A stretch of 64,000 bases of DNA from Prunus persica (GCF_000346465.2 NC_034010.1:26684643-26748642), one strand, 5' to 3'. Counted from the stretch's first letter, positions 24,201-35,443 are shown. The notes: generated by a model from the letters alone, not told the origin. Numbers and translations are program-made.

Positions 24201-24445
24201 GTCGAGGGAGAACTCGTGGAAGCATGCCAATAATCTTAATATTGAAAATGAAATTGGTTTGTGGGTTGTGGGGATGTAGAAGCAGGAATCGCTTCCTGAG
24301 ATTGCTAATCCATAGCTTCGCATCTCTCTCTGTTTTTCACTGTTTCTTTCTTTGGAATTGGAAGGCTTACAACAAAGCGTTTTTCTGACTGGGTTTCATC
24401 ATAAAACTCAGCTGGTATTGTTTGAACGAAATCGTGCTGATAACG

Positions 24446-24611
24446 TGTTATAAAACTGGAGAATTTGGAGAGGAAATTGAGAGAGAGAGAGAAAGTAGAG
24501 AAACTGAGTTTCTTATTCTCATTTCTATGTGTATTGAACAATGAAGGGATGAACCCTTTTATCGGCAAAGCCTAGGGAACATGTGGGCTCCACAACTAAT
24601 TATTTACAACA
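24446..24611 (-). repeat. 5' LTR of the LARD-like element
   Basis: 166 bp, reads identical to 18186-18351. Its right end is ~154 bp from the TATA box of the F-box gene, and its own transcription would run away from that gene. Confidence 0.9.
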
Positions 24612-24764
24612 AAATCGATTTAAACTTTCCTCTTTTTTTTCCTTCTGATAAATCTTTCTACACTATAATTACTCCGTTTGTCATAATATATCAAGATAAT
24701 TATCTACTTAGGAAAATATTTTCTTTTATTATTTATCTTCCAAAATAGATTAGGGTTTTGACCC

Positions 24765-24770
24765 TATAAA
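24765..24770 (+). promoter_or_regulatory. TATA box of the F-box gene
   Basis: TATAAA in CCCTATAAAACTAAAAC, conserved in block A near 11890. It lies only 12-17 bp before the first in-frame ATG (24782), so transcription should start after that ATG. This favours the second ATG at 24830. Confidence 0.6.
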
Positions 24771-24829
24771 ACTAAAACTATATGCAAACAGATTGTGAGT
24801 TTAAGAAATTTGAAGTCAAGCAGATCAAC

Positions 24830-26191
24830 ATGGGTGATGGTGGTGCTAATGTTAGAGATATAATAGTGAGCGGTTGTGGTTCTGATTTTGATCCAGAATG
24901 GGCAAGCCTTCCTCTGCTCGTTGTGTTTTTGGTGCTTGATAAGTTGATGGAACTCATCGACCATGTGCGATTTGCTGCCGTTTGCAAAGAATGGTCTTGT
25001 CTTGCGAAAGACTACAATCGTTCAACTCAGCGCTGGTCTCCCATGCTGCTGATCCCAACCCAATTGGCAAAGTCTAATCAAACACTAGTCTATAGTGATT
25101 GTGAAGGAAAAATCTACAAGAATATTCAGGGTATTGAATTCCCAGAACCAATGCCTAAAACCAAATTTACACATATATATAACCCTATGTATAATAGGCA
25201 CTGCTGTTCCCCTGGATATGGTTGGTTGGCCATTGTAGATTGGTATTATCATTATAATGGAGGCCGTTATGGATACCACCAAGTCATTATAACTCTCTCG
25301 AACCCTTTCAGCAGTAGCAAAGCAGTGCCGCCGTCCAACATCAGTCTCCCTCCCTTGGAATCAGAAGATATCCTATTCGCCCTGTCCTCCGGGAGGCAAG
25401 TCGAGACCCGCACAAAGGTTATGTTGTCCGCTGATCCAGCTTTGAATCCGGACAGTTATGCGGTTATAGCATTCTTCCCTGGTGACTTCCATATTTTTTA
25501 CACGGGAGCAAGATTCACTGAAGAAGGACGAAGTATTTGGCGCAACCATCGAAATGCATTATTTCAGTTTTATGACGCTATTTTTTACAAAGGCCTCGTC
25601 TATGCAGCTGATCACCTTCGTGGGTTGATTCACTCGTTCGACCTTAATTTGTTAGAGGAGGAATTTGACTGCTCACGCACACGTTTTCCAGCACAACCTT
25701 ATTATAATATGTTCAAACGCCATCCCTTTTGTCCACCATATGTTGTGAAATCAACCAAAGGGGACCTGTTACATGTTGTAAGATTTTGTGAATTGAAGAA
25801 AGAAGATGGCTCGTCCTCGTCCTCGTCCCGCGGGGAGTACATCACCACGCACTTTATGGTTTTCAAGGTACCACCATTCAACGATGAAGAATGCGAATGG
25901 TATGAAATTGGGGAGTATGTTGAGCTCGAAAGCCTTGGAGATGAGGCTCTCTTCGTTGGGGACAATTACTCTGTATCAGTTTTGGCTTCCAAGTTTCGTG
26001 GGTGTCAACCAAACTGCATATACTTTACAGATGATTCCATCAATTTTCGACAAAATGCGTACATAGCATGTGACATGGGCATCTTCAACTTAGAGGATAG
26101 AACCATTGCCCAACATTGCCCTCCAAGTTGTTGGGAAAAGGGCATGCCAACACCATTTTGGATTACGCCACCCTTTAGTGGACTCTACTAA
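24830..26191 (+). CDS. F-box protein with DUF295 beta-propeller domain
   Basis: Intronless frame. From the ATG at 24830 (MGDGGANV) it encodes 453 residues; an upstream in-frame ATG at 24782 would add 16, but the TATA box position argues against it. An F-box-like N-terminus (WASLPLLVVFLVLDKLMELI, then RFAAVCKEWSCLAKD) should bind a SKP1/ASK adaptor of an SCF ubiquitin ligase. The C-terminal part is DUF295: SPGYGWLAIVDW, GLVYAADHLRGLIHSFDL, then GDEALFVGDNYSVSVLASKF, PNCIYFTDD and HCPPSCWEKGMPTPFWITPP. Its target is unknown. The family expands fast in plants and many members are poorly expressed. The LARD-like element was inserted ~0.2 kb upstream. No internal stop or missing segment is seen. 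Confidence 0.88.
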   Translation: MGDGGANVRDIIVSGCGSDFDPEWASLPLLVVFLVLDKLMELIDHVRFAAVCKEWSCLAKDYNRSTQRWSPMLLIPTQLAKSNQTLVYSDCEGKIYKNIQGIEFPEPMPKTKFTHIYNPMYNRHCCSPGYGWLAIVDWYYHYNGGRYGYHQVIITLSNPFSSSKAVPPSNISLPPLESEDILFALSSGRQVETRTKVMLSADPALNPDSYAVIAFFPGDFHIFYTGARFTEEGRSIWRNHRNALFQFYDAIFYKGLVYAADHLRGLIHSFDLNLLEEEFDCSRTRFPAQPYYNMFKRHPFCPPYVVKSTKGDLLHVVRFCELKKEDGSSSSSSRGEYITTHFMVFKVPPFNDEECEWYEIGEYVELESLGDEALFVGDNYSVSVLASKFRGCQPNCIYFTDDSINFRQNAYIACDMGIFNLEDRTIAQHCPPSCWEKGMPTPFWITPPFSGLY

Positions 26192-26861
26192 ATTAGCTCT
26201 AGTTCATCTTAATAATTAATCTCAGTAGTCAAGCCATGTATACATTGACTTGTTTATTAATAATTTTTTGTTGAACCCATTACTGGTTTGAGCAGCTGCA
26301 ATTATATTTCTTATCTTGTACTTGAGGCTCACATGGAGAATTGCTATTATTTCTTCAGTCTTTAGCTTTTACTATATCAAATCTATGGGGTCGTAATTGA
26401 AGCACAATTTCTATATCTAACTCAACATAAAGGAACCAAGTATTTAGGCATCAACGGTCCGATTAGATTCATCACGCCTGTTGCATTCAAAGATATATAC
26501 GAGTAGATAGGAACTTGGCGAAGAAGAATTCATCACTATAAGTGCTAGTCTATATCATAAGCTTTGAGAGTGGAATATTCAAGTGCTTGGGCAACTAAGA
26601 TGCATATTCTCACTCCCATCATCATCATAACAGTATAGGCGTCCTAAAAAAGGTGAAACGAAATACAAGTTAGTATACCTCCCAGATGGCTAAAACTATA
26701 CGAGGCTGGCTTCTCTCTAACATTCATCATGGGCCCTTGGAGGCGGCTGCAAAATTAGCATACACACCTAATACGAAACTCGTTGTTATATATTATTCAT
26801 TAGTCATTAAATGCTATCTTTAGCAATTTCTTAATCAGCAAACATTAACTAATCCTTGATA
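26192..26861. other. 3' flank of the F-box gene, no gene
   Basis: Contains the 3' UTR. The part at 26278-26372 is duplicated at 17080-17172. No other coding region is supported. Confidence 0.55.
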
Positions 26862-28060
26862 CTATGGTTAAATCTCACATTGCCTCTGAAAGTTAAAGTA
26901 ACCCACATTGCCCCTTTGACCGATGTTTTATGTTTCACTTTGCCATCCACCGTCAACTCCATCCAAAAGCCTGTTAAAATTGCTAACATTGCATGGGTAT
27001 TTTTGTAATTCTATACATGTGGCCAATTTACCCACCAATATGACTAGGTGATGTGGCAAAGTGGAGCCTACCTTCAACATATGAGTAAATTTTGCTCTCA
27101 CAAGTAAGCAAATATTTAGAAGGCGAAGCAATGTCCAGTTAGAGTTCTCGTTATAAGGGAATCACCGCAGTCAATGCAAATTAATGTCTCATCTCCAGCA
27201 ATCTTACCGTTACCAAATAAGGCTTTTCCAGCGGCTCCATTGTCTACACCTCATAATCAACCAAAGGTTTCCTTTCTTAATTTATCTTTAGGTTAACTTT
27301 GTATATTAACTCTGATTGATTTTATATTCAATCACACATCTGCTTACTCTAATTAGCATCATCAACTTTGTATATAAACTTTGTACTACTCATTATATTA
27401 TTCATTAAGTGAATACAAAAACATCATTTCCAATATTATTATCTACACTCGTAACATAAATCATGCTTGCAATAGTATGGATATAACACTCTCATGCGTA
27501 TATGCCAAATAAAATTCATATTTATCTCAATCTTTTCTTTTTCAGTAATAACTTCGAAAACCATTTGCACGAATTCTGATGTATTTTGTTCAGCAACATA
27601 CTCATTCACGCATATAACTTGACAACTTTAAACAAATCGTACAACTATAAATTACTCATAAGTGCGTTTGTTACACGTGTGTAAGATAGAAAAGAAACTG
27701 CAGTATTTTTTTAATTAAAATTAACACAAAATAAGCAATTAGAAAATGACCAGTAGGTAGTGAAGGGTTTTTCTCTCCAAATAGGTTTTCTAAGAGTTTT
27801 TAAATAAAATGTCATGTTAAAAGGGGCTTATTTGTGGAAATCCCTTTTTATTTTTTATCTAAACCCTCCGCTTCAGAAAACTTACCATATCGACATGATG
27901 CATGAGTCATGTACAGTCCTAATGCTTTTTCGAATTATTTATGTTCTGTGAATTAAAATAATTAATTATTTTGCAATTGGATTGATTCAGGCCTTGGTTC
28001 TCTCCCATGATTTTGTGGGCAGAGTAAGGCCTAGTGTTTGCCTTGGCTTGCCCCTCACAA
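26862..28060. repeat. Block B, second segment (pair of 12476-13570)
   Basis: Collinear paralogous copy of 12476-13570 lacking the 203-bp insertion, with a local insertion at about 27160-27440 that the other copy does not have. Non-coding. Confidence 0.82.
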
Positions 28061-28076
28061 GTACTTATATATTATA

Positions 28077-28510
28077 GCAGTGGATCAATCGGAGTTGGGT
28101 ATGCAAATTTATTGTATTTGTTTTTCTTCCCCTCTTATATACAAATTTATCTTCTTTATACATATTTCTAACATTGTTAACATGTACCCCTTTTATAGGA
28201 ATATTATTCATATATTTGTTGAATTGGGGTGGTACTTTGAATAGTACAATTCGGATCTTGAGCACTTAAGTATTAATGATAATGAAGTGTAGCGTAGTTT
28301 TCGAAATTATGTTCAAAAAAGTCCCGGGAGAAGATTGTGTAAGCTCCAATGCAAATTTGTGCTTGAAAGAATCCTTGTTAAGGATGATAGATGAAATGAG
28401 TTGAAATACTTTTTGTAGACAATGCATGAAGTGGAACAAGCGCTTACTTCATTATTCCCTAAACGACTTACAGAGTTATATCATTTCTTTATTGTTAAAA
28501 AAAAAAGATT
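28077..28510 (+). pseudogene. Degraded copy of the KEN-like gene
   Basis: Matches intron 1 and exon 2 of the gene at 14998-16299, but with in-frame stops (for example GAAGTGTAGCGTAG). Exon 2 is joined directly to the end of intron 3 and exon 4 (TTTGTAGACAATGCATGAAG), so exon 3 is deleted. The ATG exon is absent. Confidence 0.8.
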
Positions 28511-28863
28511 AGCATGTCCTTCTTAATGAGTAGAGGTCAGCTATCCCACTTTTTTTTTTAATTAAAATTATTTCTTTTGTTCTCTTTCTATTTTTTCCTT
28601 TCTAATTTTGATCCAACATATAGATTTTTTTGTTGTTGTTATTGTTTGAAACATTATCTTGATGATGATCAATTGCATCTAATTGTAGCTTAACGTGGGT
28701 CAGCAACATAAACAAAGAAAGAGTATTTGATGTTTAGTATTTGTGCTCATTATAGTCATATTTCTTCAAATGAGGGTGAAGCCTTAGAGCTTACGTTAGA
28801 AGAGCAAAAAGTCCAAGGCTAGTGTGAGCTGAGGGGGGACAACGTAAGTGATCGAACGTGTGT

Positions 28864-28968
28864 ATTTCCTCAAATTAAAGTTTCATTTATATGTATAAGC
28901 CTTTCCCAAAAATATCAAAAACAATATCCCATTTACTTAAGGAAACAATATCCTAGCACGTTACAAAA
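28864..28968 (+). repeat. Copy of 14757-14856 (upstream region of the KEN-like gene)
   Basis: Shared words are AAAGTTTCATTTATATGTAT and ATTTACTTAAGGAAACAATA. It now lies downstream of the degraded KEN-like copy, so the order of pieces has been changed. Confidence 0.8.
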
Positions 28969-29159
28969 TGAGAGCATTTTTACTCACCACTTTAACCCAA
29001 GGTATACCTCAATACTTGACACGTGTCCATAAGTGTAACTATAGTTATATAAATCAAAGTAAAAAAGTTAACCATGGTTATGCCCATGGACACATGTCAA
29101 GTATTAAGAAGGGTGGTTAGCATACACCTTGAGTTAAAGTGGTGAGCAAAAATATTGCC
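28969..29159. mobile_element. Palindromic MITE with TTACAAAA target duplication
   Basis: TTACAAAA at 28961-28968 and 29160-29167. The paralogous empty site (TTACAAAATATG) is near 14850. Inverted arms of ~90 bp share CTCACCACTTTAAC, CAAGGT and GACACRTGTCCAT. The 8-bp duplication suggests a hAT-type element. Confidence 0.82.
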
Positions 29160-29169
29160 TTACAAAAGT

Positions 29170-29252
29170 TAGCATTTTTGCTCACCACTTTAACCCAAGG
29201 TGTATGCTTACCACCCTTCTCAACAATTGACACGTGTCCATAAGTGTAACCA
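29170..29252. mobile_element. Half copy of the same MITE
   Basis: One arm only (TTTTTGCTCACCACTTTAAC through CACGTGTCCATAAGTGTAAC), directly abutting the full copy. Confidence 0.75.
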
Positions 29253-29339
29253 TATATTTCTCCTTAGAACGTGACATCATCACTCAGGTAGCAGGGCAAG
29301 AAAAATAAATTATTTCTCTTCACTAAAGAATGGCAATTG

Positions 29340-29484
29340 TGCAAAGGACCCACTAATGTAGTATTTTGGAGTATTTATTCCCTCAGGTAAGGTCCTGGGT
29401 TCAAATCCTACTATCCGTGTGTGTGCGAGTTTAGTATACTATCGCCTCTCTCAATAAGAAAAGTCCTCAAAAAAAAAAAAATGG
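29340..29484 (+). mobile_element. Probable tRNA-derived SINE
   Basis: GGTTCAAATCC at 29398-29408 is an RNA polymerase III B box. The unit ends in an A run (about 29469-29481) and is flanked by TGGCAATTG at 29331-29339 and 29485-29493. The A-box half is not clear, so the copy may be 5'-diverged. Confidence 0.6.
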
Positions 29485-29493
29485 TGGCAATTG

Positions 29494-29865
29494 CACTCTC
29501 TCCAAATCACCTATTCCACAGTTAAATAATTAATAAAAGACAAAAAAAAATGAAAATAGTTTAATAATCAGGACACATGAACTTGGCAAAAGAAAAAACT
29601 CCAGTAGCACCAACTAGGCACCAAAGGAAAAAGATCACTCACATCACAATCTTGGCAAACTGTTTTAGGCTGAAAGAACCAACTCCACTGAAAATCTTTA
29701 AAAGGCTTCACATTTCAACAAATTGCAACTCATCAGACATAGAGCTTAATTGATTTCTTGGATAACGAGATAATTAATACAAGGTGGATTGGTTTACATA
29801 TCCCACTGGATCTTCATATTGTTGTCTTCCAGGCGGTGTTAATGACGATGGTTCTGGTATCTCTC
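29494..29865. other. Spacer without a gene
   Basis: No supported coding region. Sequence at 29790-29860 has no recognised source. Confidence 0.5.
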
Positions 29866-29995
29866 TCTGTATAAATTTGATCGGGGTCTTCCATCTTCTT
29901 GCTCCTATACATCTAATCAAAGCCAGAAAAAAGAATATAAATCAGATATATCAACCTGAATTTATATATTTTCGATCACGGTATTGAATTTTATA
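29866..29995 (-). pseudogene. Shard of the GARP gene (exon 3 and flanking introns)
   Basis: Matches 7935-8090, including the 37-bp exon 3 (CATCTTCTTGCTCCTATACA) and intron sequence to TTTTCGATCACGGTATTGAA. It is followed directly by block C, i.e. by sequence that lies 2.5 kb farther right in the original locus. Confidence 0.85.
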
Positions 29996-30004
29996 GGGAT
30001 AACC

Positions 30005-30730
30005 ACCAAAAAGAACTCTTGATACTATTTATGCGGATCTATTTGGTTGGAGATGAGGCTGTATGTCTTTTTCTCATCTACCTAAATTCAATAATAAAAA
30101 TCATCCATTCATCATCATCTTGTATAATTATTTATATGGCAATATGCCATGCCATGCCATCAAAAACTCAAGTCAATCTGATAATAATAGTTATTATTAT
30201 ACTATTCTGATGACCATAATTCTGCTCTCAGTCGATGGCTCTTTCAAATTTGAAAAAGAAAAGAAAATAATTCAACGAAGAGTCGCAAGAATATATAAAA
30301 TTCGCAACTGCCCTCAATTTTCATATTTTATACATATTATGAGTTTTTTGGTGGAATTCGACATTCCCCTCATATTATCAAATCATGACATGCAATAACT
30401 GAGCTGTATTATATGTGTCAAAACTCACAATGGACCACATGACTAATCCCATTCGTAAGGGGTTTGGTTAAAAGCCATTACTCATGCACTCGAAAATCAT
30501 GCCTACTCCCAATATTACTTGTGTAAAAATCAAAATAAAAACTAAACATATTATTTATTTATTCTAATTTTGCAAAAAGACTTATTCTTTAATTAATTGG
30601 GCATGTTGAGTATATTATTATGTAACGCATGCCTGCATTAAAAGGAAAGAAATAACATCGAACCTAATAATAGTTTAATCTCAAGGTATGTTAAGTCTCC
30701 TTTTCATGTGAGGCAATATGTGGAGAAATT
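30005..30730. repeat. Block C of the local segmental duplication
   Basis: Third copy of the block A segment, closest to 10615-11400 (for example GCGGATCTATTTGGTTGGAG, AATATGCCATGCCATGCCAT). It lacks the 126-bp MITE. Confidence 0.85.
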
Positions 30731-31636
30731 AATTACTTTATTACAGTTGGACTTACTTAACTTTTATCTTTTAAAATAAAATTAGAAAAGTCTTAAAAAA
30801 GAAAATTAAAGAATTTTTCAACCCTCTGTCTCTATCTCAAACCTGCGCCACCCCTCTCCTCCCTTGCTCTTCCTATCAAATTCCTAGGGTGGCATCTGTA
30901 GCACCTTCAGAGTATGCTTCAACTCAATCCACATCGGCTGTGCCTTCCATTGATTTTGTGTTGCAGAGTGAGAGTGTACTAGAGAGTGTGTTTGTAGCAA
31001 ATTCAATGGTGCAAGTGAACAAAGATGCGCTGTGTTTGGGATTTGTGGATGCTGGGCTGTGCCGAAGTAACCCAAGGTGCTGCCATTGTGATCAGAGCAA
31101 TGGATCTCTAATCACTACTGATATGAGATACTTAAAATATGTAACCTATTATTCAAGAAGTAAAACAACAAAAAGCATCAAAATTGAAAAACCAAAACAA
31201 AAATTACTTCCGTATGTTCAAGTGACGAGCAATAGAAGATCTCAACGGGGAATATATTCAACATACTTTGGCAAGATAAGGATCAACGTACAGGGCAAGA
31301 AATAAATTGTATGAAAAAAATTTGTTGGAATATCAGGCGATTCCATGATGTTCTAACTGTCTTAATCAAATGCAGCCAATATATATTCCAGCACCTGAAA
31401 TCTCATGTTATTTCCTCCATATACGCAGCATAAAGCAGCATGCTTCCTGAAATTTTAGTTTTAAGTTGGAAGTACAAAGGAATATTGTAAAGCTGTCTCA
31501 ACTCATATTCTAAGCAAACAAGTGGAGCTGTCAATCCGGAAGAAAAAAAAACCTCAGATACCTGAAACGACATGCTTTGTGTCACCTCAAGTTTAGCCGA
31601 ACATTAAATATCATAAGAAAAATAGAATCCCAGATT
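30731..31636. other. Region downstream of SAM50, no supported gene
   Basis: Includes the SAM50 3' UTR. An open frame at 30889-31305 (+) starts with GTG, shows no domain and overlaps low-complexity sequence, so it is not called. T-rich and CT-rich at 30780-30880. Confidence 0.5.
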
Positions 31637-34600
31637 CTATGATGGAGCTGAGATGCTAAAGCGAAAGCCAGTCTTCCCACGGTCATGCTCAAATTGCTTC
31701 AGTATATAGTAGTAGTTGCACTGACAACAAAAATCAAGCTTGTTAAAACCTAAGACCATAGGGATCGGATAACTAGGCAACCAAATGAAAAACAAGAACC
31801 AAACACATACACATGAACTCGGGTCAAAATAGCAAGCACACACATGAAGACAGGCACATGCACATTTCTCACTTTTATGGAGTTAACTTGTGCGGCTCAC
31901 GCAAGAACAGACCATTTAATCATAACCACTTCCAAATATTTCAAAAGCATTCCTGATTCATAATTACCCACCCCTATCGTAATTACCCCAGCACAATAGA
32001 AGATCAGTTAATGGAAAATTTGATTGCTACACCTCCCAACCCTTCTTCTCCCAAAAAAAATCAGATTTACAGCCCAAACCTTGTTTTTTGTTTAAAAATA
32101 AGTTTATATAACTAACCTCAAGGCGGAAGAATTTTGTAGGGATAACAACCCCAGCTCCTACAGAACTTCGAAATGACTGAAGGAACTTCGGGACAGAAAA
32201 GTTCCGGAACTCGTTCTCAGTCAATTTTGCGAGATTCCCGGCACCTGCGAAAATATGTCCATGGACCCCATGTTCTTTTAACCAGCGAAGTGGAAGATCA
32301 AATGAAATGTCTGCAAACGCAGAAACAGCAAGATCTCCTCCAATAGAATCTCTTCCAGACGATTCTGAATTCTCATCAGTGGAATTATCAGTGACATGCC
32401 TTCTTGGTTCAGTAGGTCCTAGTCCCCTTGTCTTGAATCCCCACACTGTCGTAGGGCCACCCACAGTGCAAACTGGAGAGAAATCACCACCCAAGAAGAA
32501 CCGCTCTGGAAGGGATGAGGGCTTGTTCAAGAATCCAGTCCCCCATGGAAAAATTACTCCTGCGGAGATCCCGAAGTTAAGTGCAGCATGATAAAATCCA
32601 AATGGGACGGCAAAACGAAGATCAAACTCCTGTAGCAAACAATAAGAGAAGAAAGTTAATAATCATAATAGGAGAAGAAAAAAAGTGGAAATAGGACAAT
32701 CCTTAAGTTGGTTCTTTACAAAATCCACATATAGCCATAACAATAGATCATCTTATTTGAATCTTCTAAAAATTATCGGTAATTTGCACAACAAAGCATA
32801 ATGTGTTAAGTCCACAACAGGGGCTTCTGAGATGGCCTACTAGAAAAATAGGACTACAGTAATGGTTATCACTCAAGAATATGAAATAGAAGAGCCAGTC
32901 CAGACAGGAAATATCAGAAACATCTCAGTACTTAATCACAATCCCGGGAAACATTTTATACTTAATGATAATCTAATAATGAAATTATGATTTATAATAT
33001 TTATAGATCTCCTAAGCACAGGGGATATATGAAGTACAATCAAGAGCATTTAACATGAACATACATATATTTTCTTTCCCTTTTACCTTCATCTTTTAGG
33101 CTTAAAGAGAAATTAAACTTGCCAGAGTCATATGAGAGACTAAACAACAGTAGAATCCCAACATGATAAAAGAAATTATAACATTTTTTTAACAATTTGA
33201 CCACATGAATTCCATGAACAAAAATACAAAATCAATTGCAATTCAAATGCAGGCAGCTAGTTGCTTGATAGTCAACAGAGAACCAAAAGAAAGCAGAGAA
33301 TGTGTACTAAACCTGCCGCAAGAACCGCATACTCCGATGATCGGGTGAAATGCCACCAATGTGACTAGAAGAAACAAATGAATAACCTTGAGTTGGCCTC
33401 AAAGTGGAATTTCTTCTGTCAATCTTAAATGTGTACTTGATAGATGAAAGTAAGCCATGACCGAGCTGCCTTCTTATTGACCTAGAGGCCATTTGTGATG
33501 GATCTGCCAGAGTACGCCAACCAAGATTGTATACCAAATCATGGTGCTTGGATGAAAATAAGCCAAGAGAGAGCCCCAACATGCGCTCTTTATAAGAAGA
33601 GAACTCCAGCCAATCTTGGGAAAGCAGGAACGCGCGTGCCGTCACAGGAGTTAAAAAACCTTTGAATCTGGGCAAAAACACACCGGCACTTAACTCCGAT
33701 GTTTGGCTGGGACCATATGCCAAAGAACCATCCCACAAATCCCCATATCCAAGCAGATTTTTGAACTTAACTGATCCTTCAGCTGTCCAAGACCTAGCCT
33801 ACAAAAATATTATACAACTCTGTAAGTCATATGAGGGATAGCATGGTTAATACATACATATGTTCGCATTTAAAAACAAGAGAACAGAACATATTTGGCA
33901 TCTTAGCTTCCATATGTGCATTCATCACTAAAAATGCACCTCCTGATAAAACAATATCATGAGCCTTAAAAACGACTAACTGGGAGTATAGACACAATTA
34001 TGTTTACCGCTATATTTGTGGATATGTGAGATAAATTTTACACATACGCCATCTCGTTCACTCCTATTTGTGCAAATAATTACACCATGCATATTTGAAT
34101 TCACATTTGAACTCTATAATCAGAGTTTGCTATTCACAGTCCTAAAGTAAGCTAAGCCTGTTTAAGAAGTCCATGAAAGTATAATAAATACATGCATATA
34201 CTTGTGTTCATCTAGAATACCATCCACATTTTCGTTTTGACCAATTCCTCAGCAACCAGACAGTCCTATAGCAATTCCACGTACTAAACCCTAATGTCAC
34301 CAATTCAGCAAAACAAAACGTATATATACGAATACACCCAAATAAAAAGCGTACCGCCGGCTTCGTGTAAGCACCGATTTCTCCGGAAATCGGGCTCTTG
34401 GTCTCAACGACCTCCACAATTACATTGGCAGTTCCAGGAAGCTCCGGCGGGCCTGAATCAAGAGTGATCCGAACCGAATCAAATATCTCCAGCCGCTGAA
34501 GCTTCGCATTGGCAATCCCAGCGGCCTCGAGCAGCTCTTGCATGGTGGTAGCCTTCTTAATCCCCTCCAATTCGGCCTCGATCAAGTGCTCCTTAGTCTT

Positions 34601-34885
34601 CGTGTTGCCCTTGATCAGAACATCGTGGACCCTCAGATCGACTCGCTCGGTCGACATCCGGTGGACCAGGTTCTCCAGTTTGTACTTCTCCGCACGCAAC
34701 CGTGCCTCCTCGGAGAGGGGATTTCGTGGCAGAGATGGCTCTTGGTCGTCTTCGTCTTCGCCTTCGTCGTCTTCGTCGTCATCGACTTCGTCGGGTTCGG
34801 GTTCGTCGTCGACGGTGACATTAGAGGGACGTTGATCGTCGTGGTCGTTGTTAGGGTTTTGGTTTTCGGAGTCTGAGTTTGCCAT
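31637..34885 (-). CDS. SAM50: Sorting and assembly machinery component SAM50 (Omp85 family)
   Basis: Mitochondrial outer-membrane beta-barrel that inserts other barrel proteins. Four exons in phase 0: 34355-34885, 33313-33798, 32117-32629 and 31637-31720, 537 codons. I start at MANSDSENQN (34885); an in-frame ATG at 34948 would add 21 residues. Residues ~20-55 are very acidic (DDDEDDEGEDEDD). A POTRA-like region follows at ~75-165 (HDVLIKGNTKTKEHLIEAEL), then the bacterial surface-antigen barrel from ~180 with AEGSVKFKNLLGYGD and PERFFLGGDFSPVCTVGG. It ends in the conserved barrel signal KTGFRFSISAPS. The gene is head-to-head with the BUB1/MAD3-family gene. A shard of exon 3 lies at 56183-56303. 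Confidence 0.95.
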
Positions 34886-35443
34886 TGGGGGAGAGAGGGG
34901 TGGGAATGGGTGAAACGAGCGGCGGTGCTGTTGAATTTTGAAGGCCACTCAACAGTTGCTGCTGCAGTGTGTAGTGATTGTGTGAGGCCTACTCTGTTTA
35001 TCTTGGGCCCTCGAAGCCTTTTTTCTTTCGCGCCTTGGAAGCCTTTTTTTTCTTTTCAATAAGCAATGTAATTTTATTGTAAATGTGATGATACTCTTTT
35101 TCATGCATATCTAATACATATTAAAAATTGTCATAGAGATTACAATTACTATTAAGTTTTAAATTTATACTTCTCATATTTTGTTATTTTAGAGTTTAGG
35201 ATTTGTAAAGCAATTTTGATTTTCTAGTTACTACAAGAAAATAGAGAATAGAAAATAGAAAAAGTTTCAGACTAAAGCCCAAAAGGGCTCAGATCATTGA
35301 ATGATTTATGGGCTAGGCTGGGCTTTCCCGGGTCGTTTTCTGGGACCTTGGGTGAAAGGGCTCCTTAATTCAAATTCAAATAAAACCTCCCTCCTCCTCC
35401 TCCTCCGGCTCCACCACCACCACCACCAACATTACCAGCATCC
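34886..35443. promoter_or_regulatory. Shared intergenic promoter region, SAM50 and the checkpoint gene
   Basis: The two start codons are 558 bp apart and divergent, so both promoters must lie here. A CTC run and a CCA run at about 35388-35430 form the leader of the plus-strand gene. No TATA box stands out on either side. Confidence 0.6.

Larger units (their letters stand above)
18186..24611 (-). mobile_element. Non-autonomous LTR retrotransposon (LARD-like, copia-related), 6.4 kb
   Basis: Two 166-bp LTRs (18186-18351 and 24446-24611) begin TGTTATAAAACTGG and end TTATTTACAACA, and they read as identical. On the minus strand the right LTR is 5': it is followed by CGTTATCAGCACGAT (24431-24445), a primer-site-like sequence of copia-type elements. 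The left LTR is preceded by the purine tract AAGGGGGAG (18352-18360). Flanks AAACC/AAATC fit a 5-bp target duplication with one later change, and the empty site is seen in block A near 11730. No gag-pol reading frame survives in element orientation; the only good frame is antisense (21275-21826). It lies immediately upstream of the F-box gene. Confidence 0.88.

Noticed and set aside
23563..24323. Overlapping open frames in GC-rich sequence of the LARD-like element
   Set aside because: No recognisable gag or host domain; both strands are open because stops are rare in GC-rich DNA.
29790..29860. Possible extra coding shard beside the GARP exon copy
   Set aside because: Minus-strand reading gives a short plausible peptide, but no source gene in the window and no recognisable family.
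30889..31305. Open frame of 138 codons
   Set aside because: Starts with GTG, no domain, biased composition, no splice or promoter support.
34509..34876. Plus-strand open frames opposite SAM50 exon 1
   Set aside because: Mirror images of the acidic low-complexity repeat in SAM50.
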